Source: an uncultured Eubacteriales bacterium (GTDB lineage Bacteria; Bacillota; Clostridia; Lachnospirales; Bianqueaceae). Taken from it: a DNA stretch of 25,422 nucleotides. Location: the NCBI GenBank assembly GCA_902782895.1, contig CACZPA010000090.1, forward strand, positions 1 to 25,422, given 5' to 3'. The notes below the pieces were generated by a model. The model was not told where the DNA came from and did no database searches. It was given only the letters and a program-made list of their open reading frames with translations. The position numbers were made by a program, and so were the translations under genes. This document shows positions 13,154-22,103 of this stretch, piece after piece. Position 1 is the first letter of the stretch. Each line of letters opens with the position of its first letter.

Positions 13154-14881
13154 ATGACAGTTGAATTTTGGTATCTGATAGGAGCTGCTTTGGTATTCTG
13201 GATGCAGGCAGGATTCGCGATGGTGGAGACTGGTTTTACAAGAGCGAAAAACGCCGGCAATATCATCATGAAGAATCTGATGGATTTCTGTATTGGGACG
13301 ATCGTTTTCTCTTTGTTGGGGTACAGTCTGATGATGGGCGAAGATACGTTATTCGGACTTATCGGAATACCGAATATGGATCTGTTCGCGAACTTCAAGG
13401 CTTTTATCTCAAGTCCCGGTGACGGCGGATTCACAGGTGCGTCCGTATTCGTGTTTAATCTGGTATTCTGCGCTACAACAGCAACGATCGTTTCCGGTGC
13501 GATGGCGGAGAGGACCAAGTTCTCCGCGTATTGTATCTATTCGGCGGTCATCTCGCTGATCGTCTATCCGATCGAAGCACATTGGATCTGGGGCGGCGGA
13601 TGGCTTGCGGGAATGGGATTCCATGACTATGCCGGATCCTGTGCGATCCATATGGTGGGCGGTATTGCGGCGCTTGTCGGAGCGATCTTCCTGGGACCGC
13701 GCATCGGAAAGTATGTGAAGGATAAGGAAGGAAAGGTTATCAAGGTCAATGCGATACCGGGACATTCCATTCCGCTCGGGGCTTTAGGAGTATTTATCCT
13801 TTGGCTTGGCTGGTACGGATTTAACGGAGCTGCCGCGACAAGCGTGACGGAGCTGTCTTCGATCTTCCTGACAACGACAATTGCCCCATCCGTCGCGACG
13901 GTCACCACGATGCTCTTTACCTGGATTCGAAACGGTAAACCGGATGTTTCCATGTGTCTGAATGCTTCCCTTGCCGGTCTGGTCGGCGTAACGGCCGGTT
14001 GTGACGCTTTTGACGCCGTTGGCGCGGCTGTTGTCGGAGTGGTATCCGGAATCATCGTTGTAGTAGTCGTCGAAGGATTGGATCTGAAGCTGCATATTGA
14101 TGATCCGGTTGGCGCTGTCGGAGTTCATATGGCAAACGGAATCTGGGGTACTATCGCAGTTGGTCTGCTCGCGAATCCCGATGCTCCGGCAGGTTTAGAG
14201 GGACTTCTGTATACCGGAAAGCTTCATCAGACAGGAATTCAGCTCCTCGGATTTGTCAGCGTCGCGGTATATGCTGCGCTGATCATGTCTTTGTTCTTCT
14301 GGCTGATTCAGAAGGTTCATGGGCTCCGGGTACAGCCGGAAGAAGAGCTGAAAGGCCTTGACAGTACGGAACATGGCTTGCCGAGCGCATACGCGGACTT
14401 CGCTCCGGCTGTCGAGAAGTACGCGGATTTCGGACCGGTGGAGGATATTGTTGCCGTCACGGGTACGACTCCGGCAGCGGAAGCGATCCCTGTGAAAAAA
14501 GTTCCCTCTTTTGAGTCGGGAACTCCGAAGTTCACGAAGATAGAGATCATCTTCAAGGAAGAGCGGCTGTATGTTCTGAAAGAAGCAATGAGCCGGATCG
14601 GAATCACCGGTATGACAGTATCCCACGTGATGGGATATGGCCAGCAGAAAGGCAAGCCGGAATACTACCGTGGTGTTGCGGTAGAGACGAATCTGCTGCC
14701 AAAGGTTCAGGTGGATATTGTTGTCAGCAAGGTACCGGTACGGGATGTTATCGAAACAGCCAAGAAGGTACTGTATACAGGGCATATCGGTGACGGCAAG
14801 ATTTTTGTCTACGATGTCGAAAACGTTGTAAAAGTACGGACAGGAGAAGAAGGATACGACGCGCTTCAGGATGTTGAATGA
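13154..14881 (+). CDS. amt: ammonium transporter fused to a PII signal domain
   Basis: This 575-residue fusion has an AmtB-type channel with about eleven membrane segments (1-375), whose two pore histidines are visible at His166 (AIHMVGG) and His325 (GVHMANG). A soluble linker (about 390-455) leads to a PII/GlnK domain (about 457-570). PII proteins bind ATP, ADP and 2-oxoglutarate and plug AmtB when ammonium is plentiful; here the plug is covalently attached. In the T-loop the uridylylated Tyr51 of enteric PII is replaced (YRGVAV, Val510), so uridylylation at that site is not possible. The HIGDGKIFV nucleotide-binding motif is kept. No terminator separates it from glnN, so the two are co-transcribed. 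Confidence 0.95.
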   Translation: MTVEFWYLIGAALVFWMQAGFAMVETGFTRAKNAGNIIMKNLMDFCIGTIVFSLLGYSLMMGEDTLFGLIGIPNMDLFANFKAFISSPGDGGFTGASVFVFNLVFCATTATIVSGAMAERTKFSAYCIYSAVISLIVYPIEAHWIWGGGWLAGMGFHDYAGSCAIHMVGGIAALVGAIFLGPRIGKYVKDKEGKVIKVNAIPGHSIPLGALGVFILWLGWYGFNGAAATSVTELSSIFLTTTIAPSVATVTTMLFTWIRNGKPDVSMCLNASLAGLVGVTAGCDAFDAVGAAVVGVVSGIIVVVVVEGLDLKLHIDDPVGAVGVHMANGIWGTIAVGLLANPDAPAGLEGLLYTGKLHQTGIQLLGFVSVAVYAALIMSLFFWLIQKVHGLRVQPEEELKGLDSTEHGLPSAYADFAPAVEKYADFGPVEDIVAVTGTTPAAEAIPVKKVPSFESGTPKFTKIEIIFKEERLYVLKEAMSRIGITGMTVSHVMGYGQQKGKPEYYRGVAVETNLLPKVQVDIVVSKVPVRDVIETAKKVLYTGHIGDGKIFVYDVENVVKVRTGEEGYDALQDVE

Positions 14882-14896
14882 GAGGAGGCTGTTCAG

Positions 14897-16480
14897 ATGT
14901 GTTCGATTATGGGATATTGCGGTACAGGACTGTCCCTGAACGTTTTCCGGGAGGCCTTTGAACGCACCGTCTCCAGAGGACCTGACGCTACGAGAATTAT
15001 AGATACCGGGAGCGGTCTGCTGGGATTCCACCGGCTGTCCATCATGGATCTTACGGAGTCCGGAATGCAGCCCTTTGAACTGGACGGAAGCTATGCTGTC
15101 TGTAACGGAGAACTATACGGATTTGAGCAGCAGCGGCAGGCTTTGCGGGATAAAGGCTACAGCTTTACCGGGGACAGCGACTGTGAGATTCTTCTGCCTC
15201 TTTACAGGGAATACGGGACAGAGATGTTTAGCATGCTGGACGCGGAATTTGCCTGTATACTGTATGATGGAAGAACGAGAAAGTACATTGCGGCCCGGGA
15301 TCCCATCGGGATCCGGCCACTGTACTACGGCTATGACAGGCAGGGAACGATTGTATTCGCGAGCGAGCCGAAGAACCTGATCGGACTTGTCGGGAAGATA
15401 CAGCCTTTTCCTCCGGGATGCTATTATGAGGACGGTCAGTTTATCCGATACGATGATATCGCGGAAGTTAAGACCTTATGTCATGATAATCTGGAATCGG
15501 TCTGCCGGCAGATCCGGGAAAAGCTGATCTTAGGCGTGAAAAAACGTCTTGTCGCGGACGCGAAGGTCGGGTTCCTTCTGTCCGGTGGTCTGGACTCATC
15601 CCTTGTCTGCGCGATCGCCGCGCGGGAGAGCGCGGAACCGATCGAGACCTTTGCAATCGGAATGAGCGAGGACGCGATCGATTTGAGATATGCGCGGCAG
15701 GTTGCGGATCATATCGGAAGTCATCATACAGAGGTCTATATGACACCGGAAGATGTCCTGACGGTGCTTCCCGAAGTGGTTCATCTGCTTGGCACGTATG
15801 ATATAACAACGATTCGCGCGAGTATCGGCATGTATCTTGTCTGCAAAGCCATTCATGAGCAGACGGATATACGGGTGCTGCTGACGGGTGAGATCTCAGA
15901 CGAGCTTTTCGGCTATAAGTATACGGATTATGCTCCGTCCGCGGAGGCTTTTCAGCAGGAAGCACAGAAAAGAATACGGGAGCTGCATATGTATGATGTA
16001 TTACGGGCAGACAGATGTATTTCCGTAAACTCTCTGGAAGCGCGTGTACCGTTCGGGGACCTGGATTTTGTCAGATATGTAATGAGCGTGGATCCGGAAA
16101 TGAAAATCAACCGCTACGGGATCGGTAAGTATCTGCTTCGTCATGCGTTTGAAGGGCGGGATTATCTGCCGGATGCAATCCTCTGGAGAGAGAAGGCGGC
16201 CTTTTCAGACGCGGTCGGGCATTCGATGGTAGATGACTTAAAGGAGTACGCCGAGACATTGTATTCGGATGAAGAGTTTGAACAGCTGCGGCAGAAATAC
16301 GATTACGCGCGGCCTTTCACAAAAGAATCTTTACTGTACAGAGAAATCTTTGAGGAATTCTATCCGGGTCAGGCAGAGATGGTTGTGGATTTCTGGATGC
16401 CGAACAGATCCTGGGAAGGCTGTAATGTGACCGATCCTTCCGCGAGAGTCCTTGCCAATTACGGAAACAGCGGAAAATAA
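14897..16480 (+). CDS. asnB: asparagine synthetase (glutamine-hydrolysing)
   Basis: This 527-residue two-domain enzyme converts aspartate, ATP and glutamine to asparagine. The N-terminal class II amidotransferase has the nucleophile Cys2 (MCSIMGYCG), HRLSIMDL (45-52), NGELYG (70-75) and GDSDCEIL (92-99). The synthetase domain has the PP-loop SGGLDSS (229-235) and TGEISDELFGY near residue 330. It starts 15 bp after the amt stop, with GAGAGGAGG before the ATG. Its position behind glnN and amt suggests that glutamine made by GlnN is passed to it. Confidence 0.95.
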   Translation: MCSIMGYCGTGLSLNVFREAFERTVSRGPDATRIIDTGSGLLGFHRLSIMDLTESGMQPFELDGSYAVCNGELYGFEQQRQALRDKGYSFTGDSDCEILLPLYREYGTEMFSMLDAEFACILYDGRTRKYIAARDPIGIRPLYYGYDRQGTIVFASEPKNLIGLVGKIQPFPPGCYYEDGQFIRYDDIAEVKTLCHDNLESVCRQIREKLILGVKKRLVADAKVGFLLSGGLDSSLVCAIAARESAEPIETFAIGMSEDAIDLRYARQVADHIGSHHTEVYMTPEDVLTVLPEVVHLLGTYDITTIRASIGMYLVCKAIHEQTDIRVLLTGEISDELFGYKYTDYAPSAEAFQQEAQKRIRELHMYDVLRADRCISVNSLEARVPFGDLDFVRYVMSVDPEMKINRYGIGKYLLRHAFEGRDYLPDAILWREKAAFSDAVGHSMVDDLKEYAETLYSDEEFEQLRQKYDYARPFTKESLLYREIFEEFYPGQAEMVVDFWMPNRSWEGCNVTDPSARVLANYGNSGK

Positions 16481-16507
16481 AGGGAAACAGAGGAACGGAG
16501 GCATATT

Positions 16508-18331
16508 ATGTGCGGAATCGTTGGATATACCGGAGTACAGGGAGCCGCTCCGATTCTGTTGGAAGGCTTGCGGAAACTTGAGTACAGGGGATATGATTCG
16601 GCGGGGATCGCAGTGATGTACGATTGTCGGATACTTGTCAGCAAAGTGACGGGGAGGATCGTCAATCTGTGTGAAAAAACACAGAACGGAGCTGCTGTTC
16701 CCGGGACAACCGGAATCGGTCATACCCGGTGGGCGACTCACGGCGCGCCGACGGAGAAGAATGCTCATCCGCATCTGAGCAATGACGGAAGGTTTGCGGT
16801 TGTTCACAATGGAATCATAGAGAATTACAGAGCTTTACGGGAGGAACTGATCGGAAAGGGATATGTTTTTGAGAGCGAGACAGATACGGAAGTCATCGTA
16901 CATCTGATGGAGATGTATTATCATGGAGATGTGAAAGAGGCTTTGATACGGACCTCCGACCGTCTTCATGGATCTTATGCGCTGGGTGTAATCTGCAGTG
17001 AAGAACCCGGTAAAATCTATGCGGTCAGAGAAGCAAGTCCCTTGATTCTGGGTGTCGGCATACAGGGAAACTATTTTGCTTCTGATGTAACCGCACTGGT
17101 CAGCCATACACGGAATGTCATTTATCTGGACGATGGAGAATTCGCTGAACTGTCGGAGAATTCCGTTACCGTCTATGATTGCCTTGGAAAGCCGCTCTCC
17201 AAAAAGATCGCGCGGATCAATTGGGATGTTCAGGCCGCGGAAAAAGGCGGTTATGAGCATTTCATGCTGAAGGAGATCATGGAACAGCCCGGTGCTGTCA
17301 AGGCGACGATCACACCCAGAATACGGGACGGCAGAGTGCATTTCGAGGAGCTGCAAATATCCGATGAAGAGCTGCGGCAGATCCGGAGAATCGTGATAAC
17401 GGCGTGCGGATCCGCTTATTACGCCGGATGCTCCGGTAAATACGTACTGGAAAAGCTCGTACGGATTCCGGTGGATGTGGAGCTGGCCAGTGAACTGCGC
17501 TACAAGGATCCGCTGATCGATGAGCATACATTATTGATCGTGATTTCACAGTCGGGAGAGACGGCGGATACGATCGCGGCGCTAAAAGAATGTCAGCAGC
17601 GGGGCGCAAAGGCTTTGGCGATCGTAAATGTAGTGGGGAGTACAATCGCGCAGCTTGCGGATTATACCGTTTATACATGGGCAGGACCAGAGATCGCGGT
17701 CGCTACCACAAAAGGATTTACCACCCAGCTTTCGGTCCTGTATCTTCTGGCCGTGTTGTTCGCGGACAGGCTGGGGACCTGCGAGGAGAGTATTCCAGAG
17801 TTGGTCAGCGCGCTGCAGAAGCTTCCGATGTATATCCAGCAGGCAATCGATATGAATCACCGGATTCCGCAGCTTGCGGAGAAATACCACGGCAGCCGGT
17901 CACTGTTTTTCATCGGAAGAAACACGGACTACGCGATCGCTCTGGAAGGCGCCTTGAAGATGAAAGAGATCTCCTACCTTCATGCGGAAGCGTATGCCGC
18001 CGGAGAGCTCAAACATGGGACGATCGCGCTGATTGAGGACCATCAGCCGGTGATAGCGCTGTGCTGTAATCCTTCCGTTATGGAAAAAACAATAAATAAT
18101 ATTATAGAGGTCAAGGCCAGAGGAGCCGAGGTGCTGGCTTTGACATTCCGAAACAATCAGAAGATCATTTCGGCGGCGGATGATTTTCTGTTTATACCGA
18201 ACGCGAATCCGGTTTTCGCGGCAGTTATCGAGATTATTCCCCTGCAGCTTCTGGCTTATTACACAGCAAAAGAAAATAAATGTGATATTGATAAGCCAAG
18301 AAATCTTGCAAAATCCGTCACAGTGGAATAA
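16508..18331 (+). CDS. glmS: glutamine-fructose-6-phosphate aminotransferase
   Basis: This 607-residue enzyme forms glucosamine-6-phosphate from fructose-6-phosphate and glutamine, the first step toward peptidoglycan amino sugars. It has the N-terminal amidotransferase with Cys2 (MCGIVGYTG), TRWATHG and HNGIIENYRALR, two SIS sugar-isomerase domains (TACGSAYYAG, SQSGETADT), and the conserved C-terminus DKPRNLAKSVTVE. Length is typical. Only 27 bp separate it from asnB, so there is no room for the glmS ribozyme found upstream of many Firmicute glmS genes. Expression must follow the operon. Confidence 0.97.
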   Translation: MCGIVGYTGVQGAAPILLEGLRKLEYRGYDSAGIAVMYDCRILVSKVTGRIVNLCEKTQNGAAVPGTTGIGHTRWATHGAPTEKNAHPHLSNDGRFAVVHNGIIENYRALREELIGKGYVFESETDTEVIVHLMEMYYHGDVKEALIRTSDRLHGSYALGVICSEEPGKIYAVREASPLILGVGIQGNYFASDVTALVSHTRNVIYLDDGEFAELSENSVTVYDCLGKPLSKKIARINWDVQAAEKGGYEHFMLKEIMEQPGAVKATITPRIRDGRVHFEELQISDEELRQIRRIVITACGSAYYAGCSGKYVLEKLVRIPVDVELASELRYKDPLIDEHTLLIVISQSGETADTIAALKECQQRGAKALAIVNVVGSTIAQLADYTVYTWAGPEIAVATTKGFTTQLSVLYLLAVLFADRLGTCEESIPELVSALQKLPMYIQQAIDMNHRIPQLAEKYHGSRSLFFIGRNTDYAIALEGALKMKEISYLHAEAYAAGELKHGTIALIEDHQPVIALCCNPSVMEKTINNIIEVKARGAEVLALTFRNNQKIISAADDFLFIPNANPVFAAVIEIIPLQLLAYYTAKENKCDIDKPRNLAKSVTVE

Positions 18332-18373
18332 AATGCAAGAGGTTTTTAAATATACACAGGAAGGAATGACAGT

Positions 18374-19648
18374 ATGAAGAACTGCGCGATTGTCGGAATC
18401 AACTGGGGAGATGAAGGAAAAGGCAGAATGGTGGATCTGCTGACAGAGAGCTTTGATGTCGTTGTACGGTATCAGGGCGGAGGCAATGCCGGTCATACAG
18501 TAATCAATGAGAAGGGTAAATTTGCATTGCATCTGCTTCCGTCCGGGATATTCCGGGACGGCGTTCTGAATATACTTGGCAACGGTGTCGCACTGGATCC
18601 GGAGAACCTGTGGAATGAAATACAGGAAGTTACCAGGCACGGTGTTTCGATTACTTCCGATAACCTGAAAATCAGCGAACGCGCGTCGCTGCTTATGCCC
18701 TGGCACAGGGATCAGGACGGACTGGAGGAGCAGCGTCTGGCTGACAAAAAATACGGATCGACCAAGCAGGGAATCGCGCCTTTCTATTCTGACAAATATC
18801 AGAAGAAAACCGTGCTTGTCGGTGAACTGCGTGATCCGGAAGCTTTGAAAGAACATCTCCTTGAGCTGATGGAGTGGAAGAATCTGACGCTGACAGGGGT
18901 ATACGGAGCAGAGCCCTATACAGAGGCCATGCTTCAAGAATGGTACCAGGATTACTGTGTTCCGATCCTTCCGTTTATCGCGGATACGGGAAAGATCCTG
19001 AGCGATCTGCAGAAGCAGGGCAAGAATATTCTGTTTGAGGCGCAGCTTGGAGCGCTGCGGGATCTGGATTATGGTATTTATCCGTATACGACTTCTTCCA
19101 ACACACTTGCCGCGTATGCGCCGATCGGATCGGGCCTGCCTTCCTTAAAACTGGATGAGGTGGTCGGAGTCGTAAAGGCTTATTCGACCTGTGTAGGAGA
19201 AGGTCCTTTTGTCGGAGAAATGTTCGGGGAAGAAGCGGACAAGCTGAGAGAGGCCGGATTTGAATATGGCGCTAAGACCGGCAGACCGCGCCGCGTAGGG
19301 CCGCTGGATCTTGTCGGAACAAGATACGGTGTAAATGTGCAGGCGGCAACGAAGATCGCGCTGACCAAGCTGGATGTGCTCAGTTACATGAAACAGATAC
19401 CGGTCTGCACGCATTATCGCGTTCATGGCGAGATTACGGATCGCTTCCCGTTCCCGCAGGATCTGAACGCGGCAGAGCCGGTCATTACCTATCTGGAAGG
19501 GTGGAATTGTGACATTTCCGGAATCCGGGAGTGGAGAGACCTGCCGGATGCCGCAAGACGGTATGTAATGTTCATTGAGCATGCGATCGGCTGTCCGATC
19601 AGCTATGTTTCGGTAGGACCGGAGAGAGACAGCATTATACTTAGATAA
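18374..19648 (+). CDS. purA: adenylosuccinate synthetase
   Basis: This 424-residue GTP-dependent enzyme joins aspartate to IMP, the first committed step to AMP. The N-terminal phosphate loop is GDEGKGR (about 12-18), where most homologues have GDEGKGK. The GGGNAGHTV motif, the STKQGIAPFYSDK segment and LTKLDVL near residue 332 are all present, and length is normal. The ATG follows an AGGAAGGA ribosome binding site 42 bp after glmS. It is the only enzyme among asnB, glmS, purA and pyrG that takes nitrogen from aspartate rather than glutamine. Confidence 0.95.
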   Translation: MKNCAIVGINWGDEGKGRMVDLLTESFDVVVRYQGGGNAGHTVINEKGKFALHLLPSGIFRDGVLNILGNGVALDPENLWNEIQEVTRHGVSITSDNLKISERASLLMPWHRDQDGLEEQRLADKKYGSTKQGIAPFYSDKYQKKTVLVGELRDPEALKEHLLELMEWKNLTLTGVYGAEPYTEAMLQEWYQDYCVPILPFIADTGKILSDLQKQGKNILFEAQLGALRDLDYGIYPYTTSSNTLAAYAPIGSGLPSLKLDEVVGVVKAYSTCVGEGPFVGEMFGEEADKLREAGFEYGAKTGRPRRVGPLDLVGTRYGVNVQAATKIALTKLDVLSYMKQIPVCTHYRVHGEITDRFPFPQDLNAAEPVITYLEGWNCDISGIREWRDLPDAARRYVMFIEHAIGCPISYVSVGPERDSIILR

Positions 19649-19674
19649 GACACAGTAGCAATATAGATAAGACA
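19643..19674 (+). repeat. 10-bp direct repeat with 22-bp period at the purA-pyrG junction
   Basis: AGATAAGACA occurs at 19643-19652 and 19665-19674, and the bases after each copy are also similar (CAGTAGCAA and GTAACAA). The first copy contains the purA stop codon. It looks like a small tandem duplication that lengthened the purA-pyrG gap to 51 bp. No function is evident. Confidence 0.5.
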
Positions 19675-19699
19675 GTAACAAAGGCGACAGGAGGCTAAG

Positions 19700-21310
19700 A
19701 TGACTAAATATGTATTTGTTACAGGCGGCGTTGTATCCGGCCTTGGAAAAGGCATCACGGCCGCGTCTCTGGGCAGGCTTCTGAAAGCGCGCGGACTTAA
19801 GGTCGCTGCGCAGAAGCTGGATCCGTATATCAATGTGGACCCCGGTACGATGAGTCCTTTTCAGCACGGGGAAGTCTATGTGACGGAAGACGGCGCCGAG
19901 ACAGATCTGGATCTTGGCCACTATGAGCGTTTTATCGATGAGGATCTGAATAAGTACTCTAATCTGACGACGGGAAAAGTCTACTGGAACGTCCTGAATA
20001 AAGAAAGAAGGGGAGAGTACCTCGGATCGACGGTTCAGGTGATTCCGCATATTACAAACGAAATCAAGGAGTTTGTTTACAGCGTCGGAAGGAAAACGAA
20101 CGCGGACGTTGTTATCACGGAGATCGGCGGAACGATCGGAGATATTGAATCGCAGCCTTTTATAGAGGCTGTGCGGCAGATTTCCCTCGAGGTCGGCAGA
20201 GAGAACAGTCTGTTTATTCATGTTACACTTGTGCCGTACTTGAGAGGATCGGACGAGCACAAATCCAAACCCACACAGCATTCCGTCAAGGAACTGCAGG
20301 GTATGGGTATCAATCCGAATATCATCGTGCTGCGCTGCGATGAGCCTCTGGAGGAATCGATTTTCCAGAAAATCGCGCTATTCTGCAATGTAAAGCCGGA
20401 CTGCGTGATCGAGAACCTTACGCTGCCGAATCTGTATGAAGCACCTCTGATGCTGGAAAAGGCGCATTTCTCGGATGTCGCATGCCGGGAGCTTGGTATT
20501 GAAGCTCCGGAGCCGGATCTCAAAGAGTGGACGGAGATGGTGGAGCGGATCCATAACGCGCGTACCGGGAGTGTCCGGATCGGGCTGGTCGGTAAATATG
20601 TCGGTCTGCACGACGCATATTTATCCGTAGCGGAAGCGCTTCATCATGCCGGCATTTATCATAACGCGCATATTGATATTGAATGGATCGATTCGGAAAA
20701 GATCACAGCGGAGAATGTAGAAGATACTCTTTCCGGACTGGACGGGATTCTGGTGCCCGGAGGATTCGGAAGCCGCGGCATCGAAGGGATGATTCTTGCG
20801 GCCCGTTACGCGCGGGAACGGAAGGTTCCGTATTTCGGGATCTGTCTTGGTATGCAGATCGCGGTTATTGAATACGCCAGAAACGTCCTTGGGATTCCGG
20901 ATGCGGATTCAGGCGAGTTCAATGAACAATGCGCGAATAAGGTGATCGATTTTATGCCGGGACAGAGCGATGATATCGATAAGGGTGGGACGCTTCGCCT
21001 TGGAGCATATCCTTGCGAAATTAAACCGGGTACAACGATGGAAAGATGCTATGGCAGCCTGCACATCAGTGAAAGGCACCGTCATCGCTATGAGCTGAAC
21101 AATGCTTACAGGGACGCGCTGCAGGAGGGCGGAATGACCCTCAGCGGCATTTCTCCGGACGGCAGGCTTGTTGAAACCGTAGAGCTCTCTGACAGGCCAT
21201 TCCATGTGGGAGTCCAGTATCATCCCGAATTCAAGAGCCGTCCCAACAAGCCGCATCCGTTGTTTATGGGATTCGTAGGGGCCGCATTGCAGCAGGAAAA
21301 GGAGAAATAA
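19700..21310 (+). CDS. pyrG: CTP synthase
   Basis: This 536-residue enzyme makes CTP from UTP, ATP and glutamine. The N-terminal synthetase domain opens with VTGGVVSGLGKGITAASLGR and carries DPYINVDPGTMSPFQHGEV. The C-terminal class I amidotransferase (about 290-530) has the nucleophile Cys382 (GICLGMQ) and the later His/Glu pair in YHPEFKSRP. Length is normal. An AGGAGG-like site precedes the ATG. It is followed one base later by dapF, so the two are translated together. The leader is too short for the PyrG C-tract attenuation known in Bacillus, and no terminator is seen there. Confidence 0.97.
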   Translation: MTKYVFVTGGVVSGLGKGITAASLGRLLKARGLKVAAQKLDPYINVDPGTMSPFQHGEVYVTEDGAETDLDLGHYERFIDEDLNKYSNLTTGKVYWNVLNKERRGEYLGSTVQVIPHITNEIKEFVYSVGRKTNADVVITEIGGTIGDIESQPFIEAVRQISLEVGRENSLFIHVTLVPYLRGSDEHKSKPTQHSVKELQGMGINPNIIVLRCDEPLEESIFQKIALFCNVKPDCVIENLTLPNLYEAPLMLEKAHFSDVACRELGIEAPEPDLKEWTEMVERIHNARTGSVRIGLVGKYVGLHDAYLSVAEALHHAGIYHNAHIDIEWIDSEKITAENVEDTLSGLDGILVPGGFGSRGIEGMILAARYARERKVPYFGICLGMQIAVIEYARNVLGIPDADSGEFNEQCANKVIDFMPGQSDDIDKGGTLRLGAYPCEIKPGTTMERCYGSLHISERHRHRYELNNAYRDALQEGGMTLSGISPDGRLVETVELSDRPFHVGVQYHPEFKSRPNKPHPLFMGFVGAALQQEKEK

Positions 21311-21311
21311 C

Positions 21312-22103
21312 ATGCATTTTACAAAGATGCAGGGATTGGGCAACGATTATCTGTATGTTTACGGAGAAGTGCCGGACAATATCCGCGACATTTGTGTCAA
21401 ACTGTCGGATCGGCATTTTGGCGCGGGTTCGGATGGAATGATCTATATTATGCCCTCTTCGATCGCGGATTTTAGAATGCGGATTTTTAACGCGGACGGC
21501 AGTGAAGCCAAAATGTGCGGAAACGGGATCCGCTGCGTTGGGAAGTACGTCTATGATAAGGGCTATACGGATAAAACGACTTTGACCGTAGAGACCCTTT
21601 CCGGCGTTAAAACGATCCGTCTGCAGGTAAGAGGAGGCCGGGTCAAAGCGGCGACAGTCGATATGGGAATTACCACGGTAAGCGAGGATCTGAAGCTGAC
21701 TCTCGGATCGGAAGAGATCGTCTGTACACCGGTTTCGGTCGGCAATCCGCATGCTGTTCTTTTTGTCGAGGACGTGGACAAGGCGCCTGTATTGTCGGTC
21801 GGACCGGCTATTGAACATCATACAGCATTCCCCGACGGAGTAAATGTGGAATTCGTTCAGGTCCTTGCGGATCATAAGCTTCGCATGCGTGTCTGGGAGC
21901 GCGGGAGCGGTGTGACGATGGCCTGCGGGACAGGGGCTTGCGCCGCGGCTGCGGCAGCGGTTTCTAAAGCGTTTTGCAATGTCGGACAGACAATCACGGT
22001 GCTGCTGGACGGCGGCTCGTTGGAGATAAGAGTCGAAAAAGACGGAAGAGCTTTCATGACCGGACCGGCTGTTACGGTATATGAAGGAGAGGCAGAGATA
22101 TGA
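21312..22103 (+). CDS. dapF: diaminopimelate epimerase
   Basis: This 263-residue enzyme turns LL-diaminopimelate into the meso form used in peptidoglycan and lysine synthesis. The N-terminus MQGLGNDYLYV is typical, and both catalytic cysteines are present, in MCGNGIRC (about residue 73) and ACGTGACA (about residue 206). It begins one base after the pyrG stop and its TGA overlaps the dapL ATG (ATGA). It catalyses the step directly after DapL. Confidence 0.96.
   Translation: MHFTKMQGLGNDYLYVYGEVPDNIRDICVKLSDRHFGAGSDGMIYIMPSSIADFRMRIFNADGSEAKMCGNGIRCVGKYVYDKGYTDKTTLTVETLSGVKTIRLQVRGGRVKAATVDMGITTVSEDLKLTLGSEEIVCTPVSVGNPHAVLFVEDVDKAPVLSVGPAIEHHTAFPDGVNVEFVQVLADHKLRMRVWERGSGVTMACGTGACAAAAAAVSKAFCNVGQTITVLLDGGSLEIRVEKDGRAFMTGPAVTVYEGEAEI

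Noticed and set aside
16481..16507. glmS ribozyme upstream of glmS
   Set aside because: Only 27 bp separate asnB and glmS, far too short for the ribozyme of well over 100 nt.
19679..19686. AAAGGCG near the pyrG start as a third hexaloop site
   Set aside because: The flanking bases do not pair beyond one base, and no terminator follows.
19145..20281. Long minus-strand open frame (378 codons) over purA and pyrG
   Set aside because: It is rich in Arg, Ser and Cys with no recognisable domain, and lies fully antisense to two well-identified genes. The same applies to 672-1460, 11262-12131, 14195-15031, 17900-18937 and 23434-24561.
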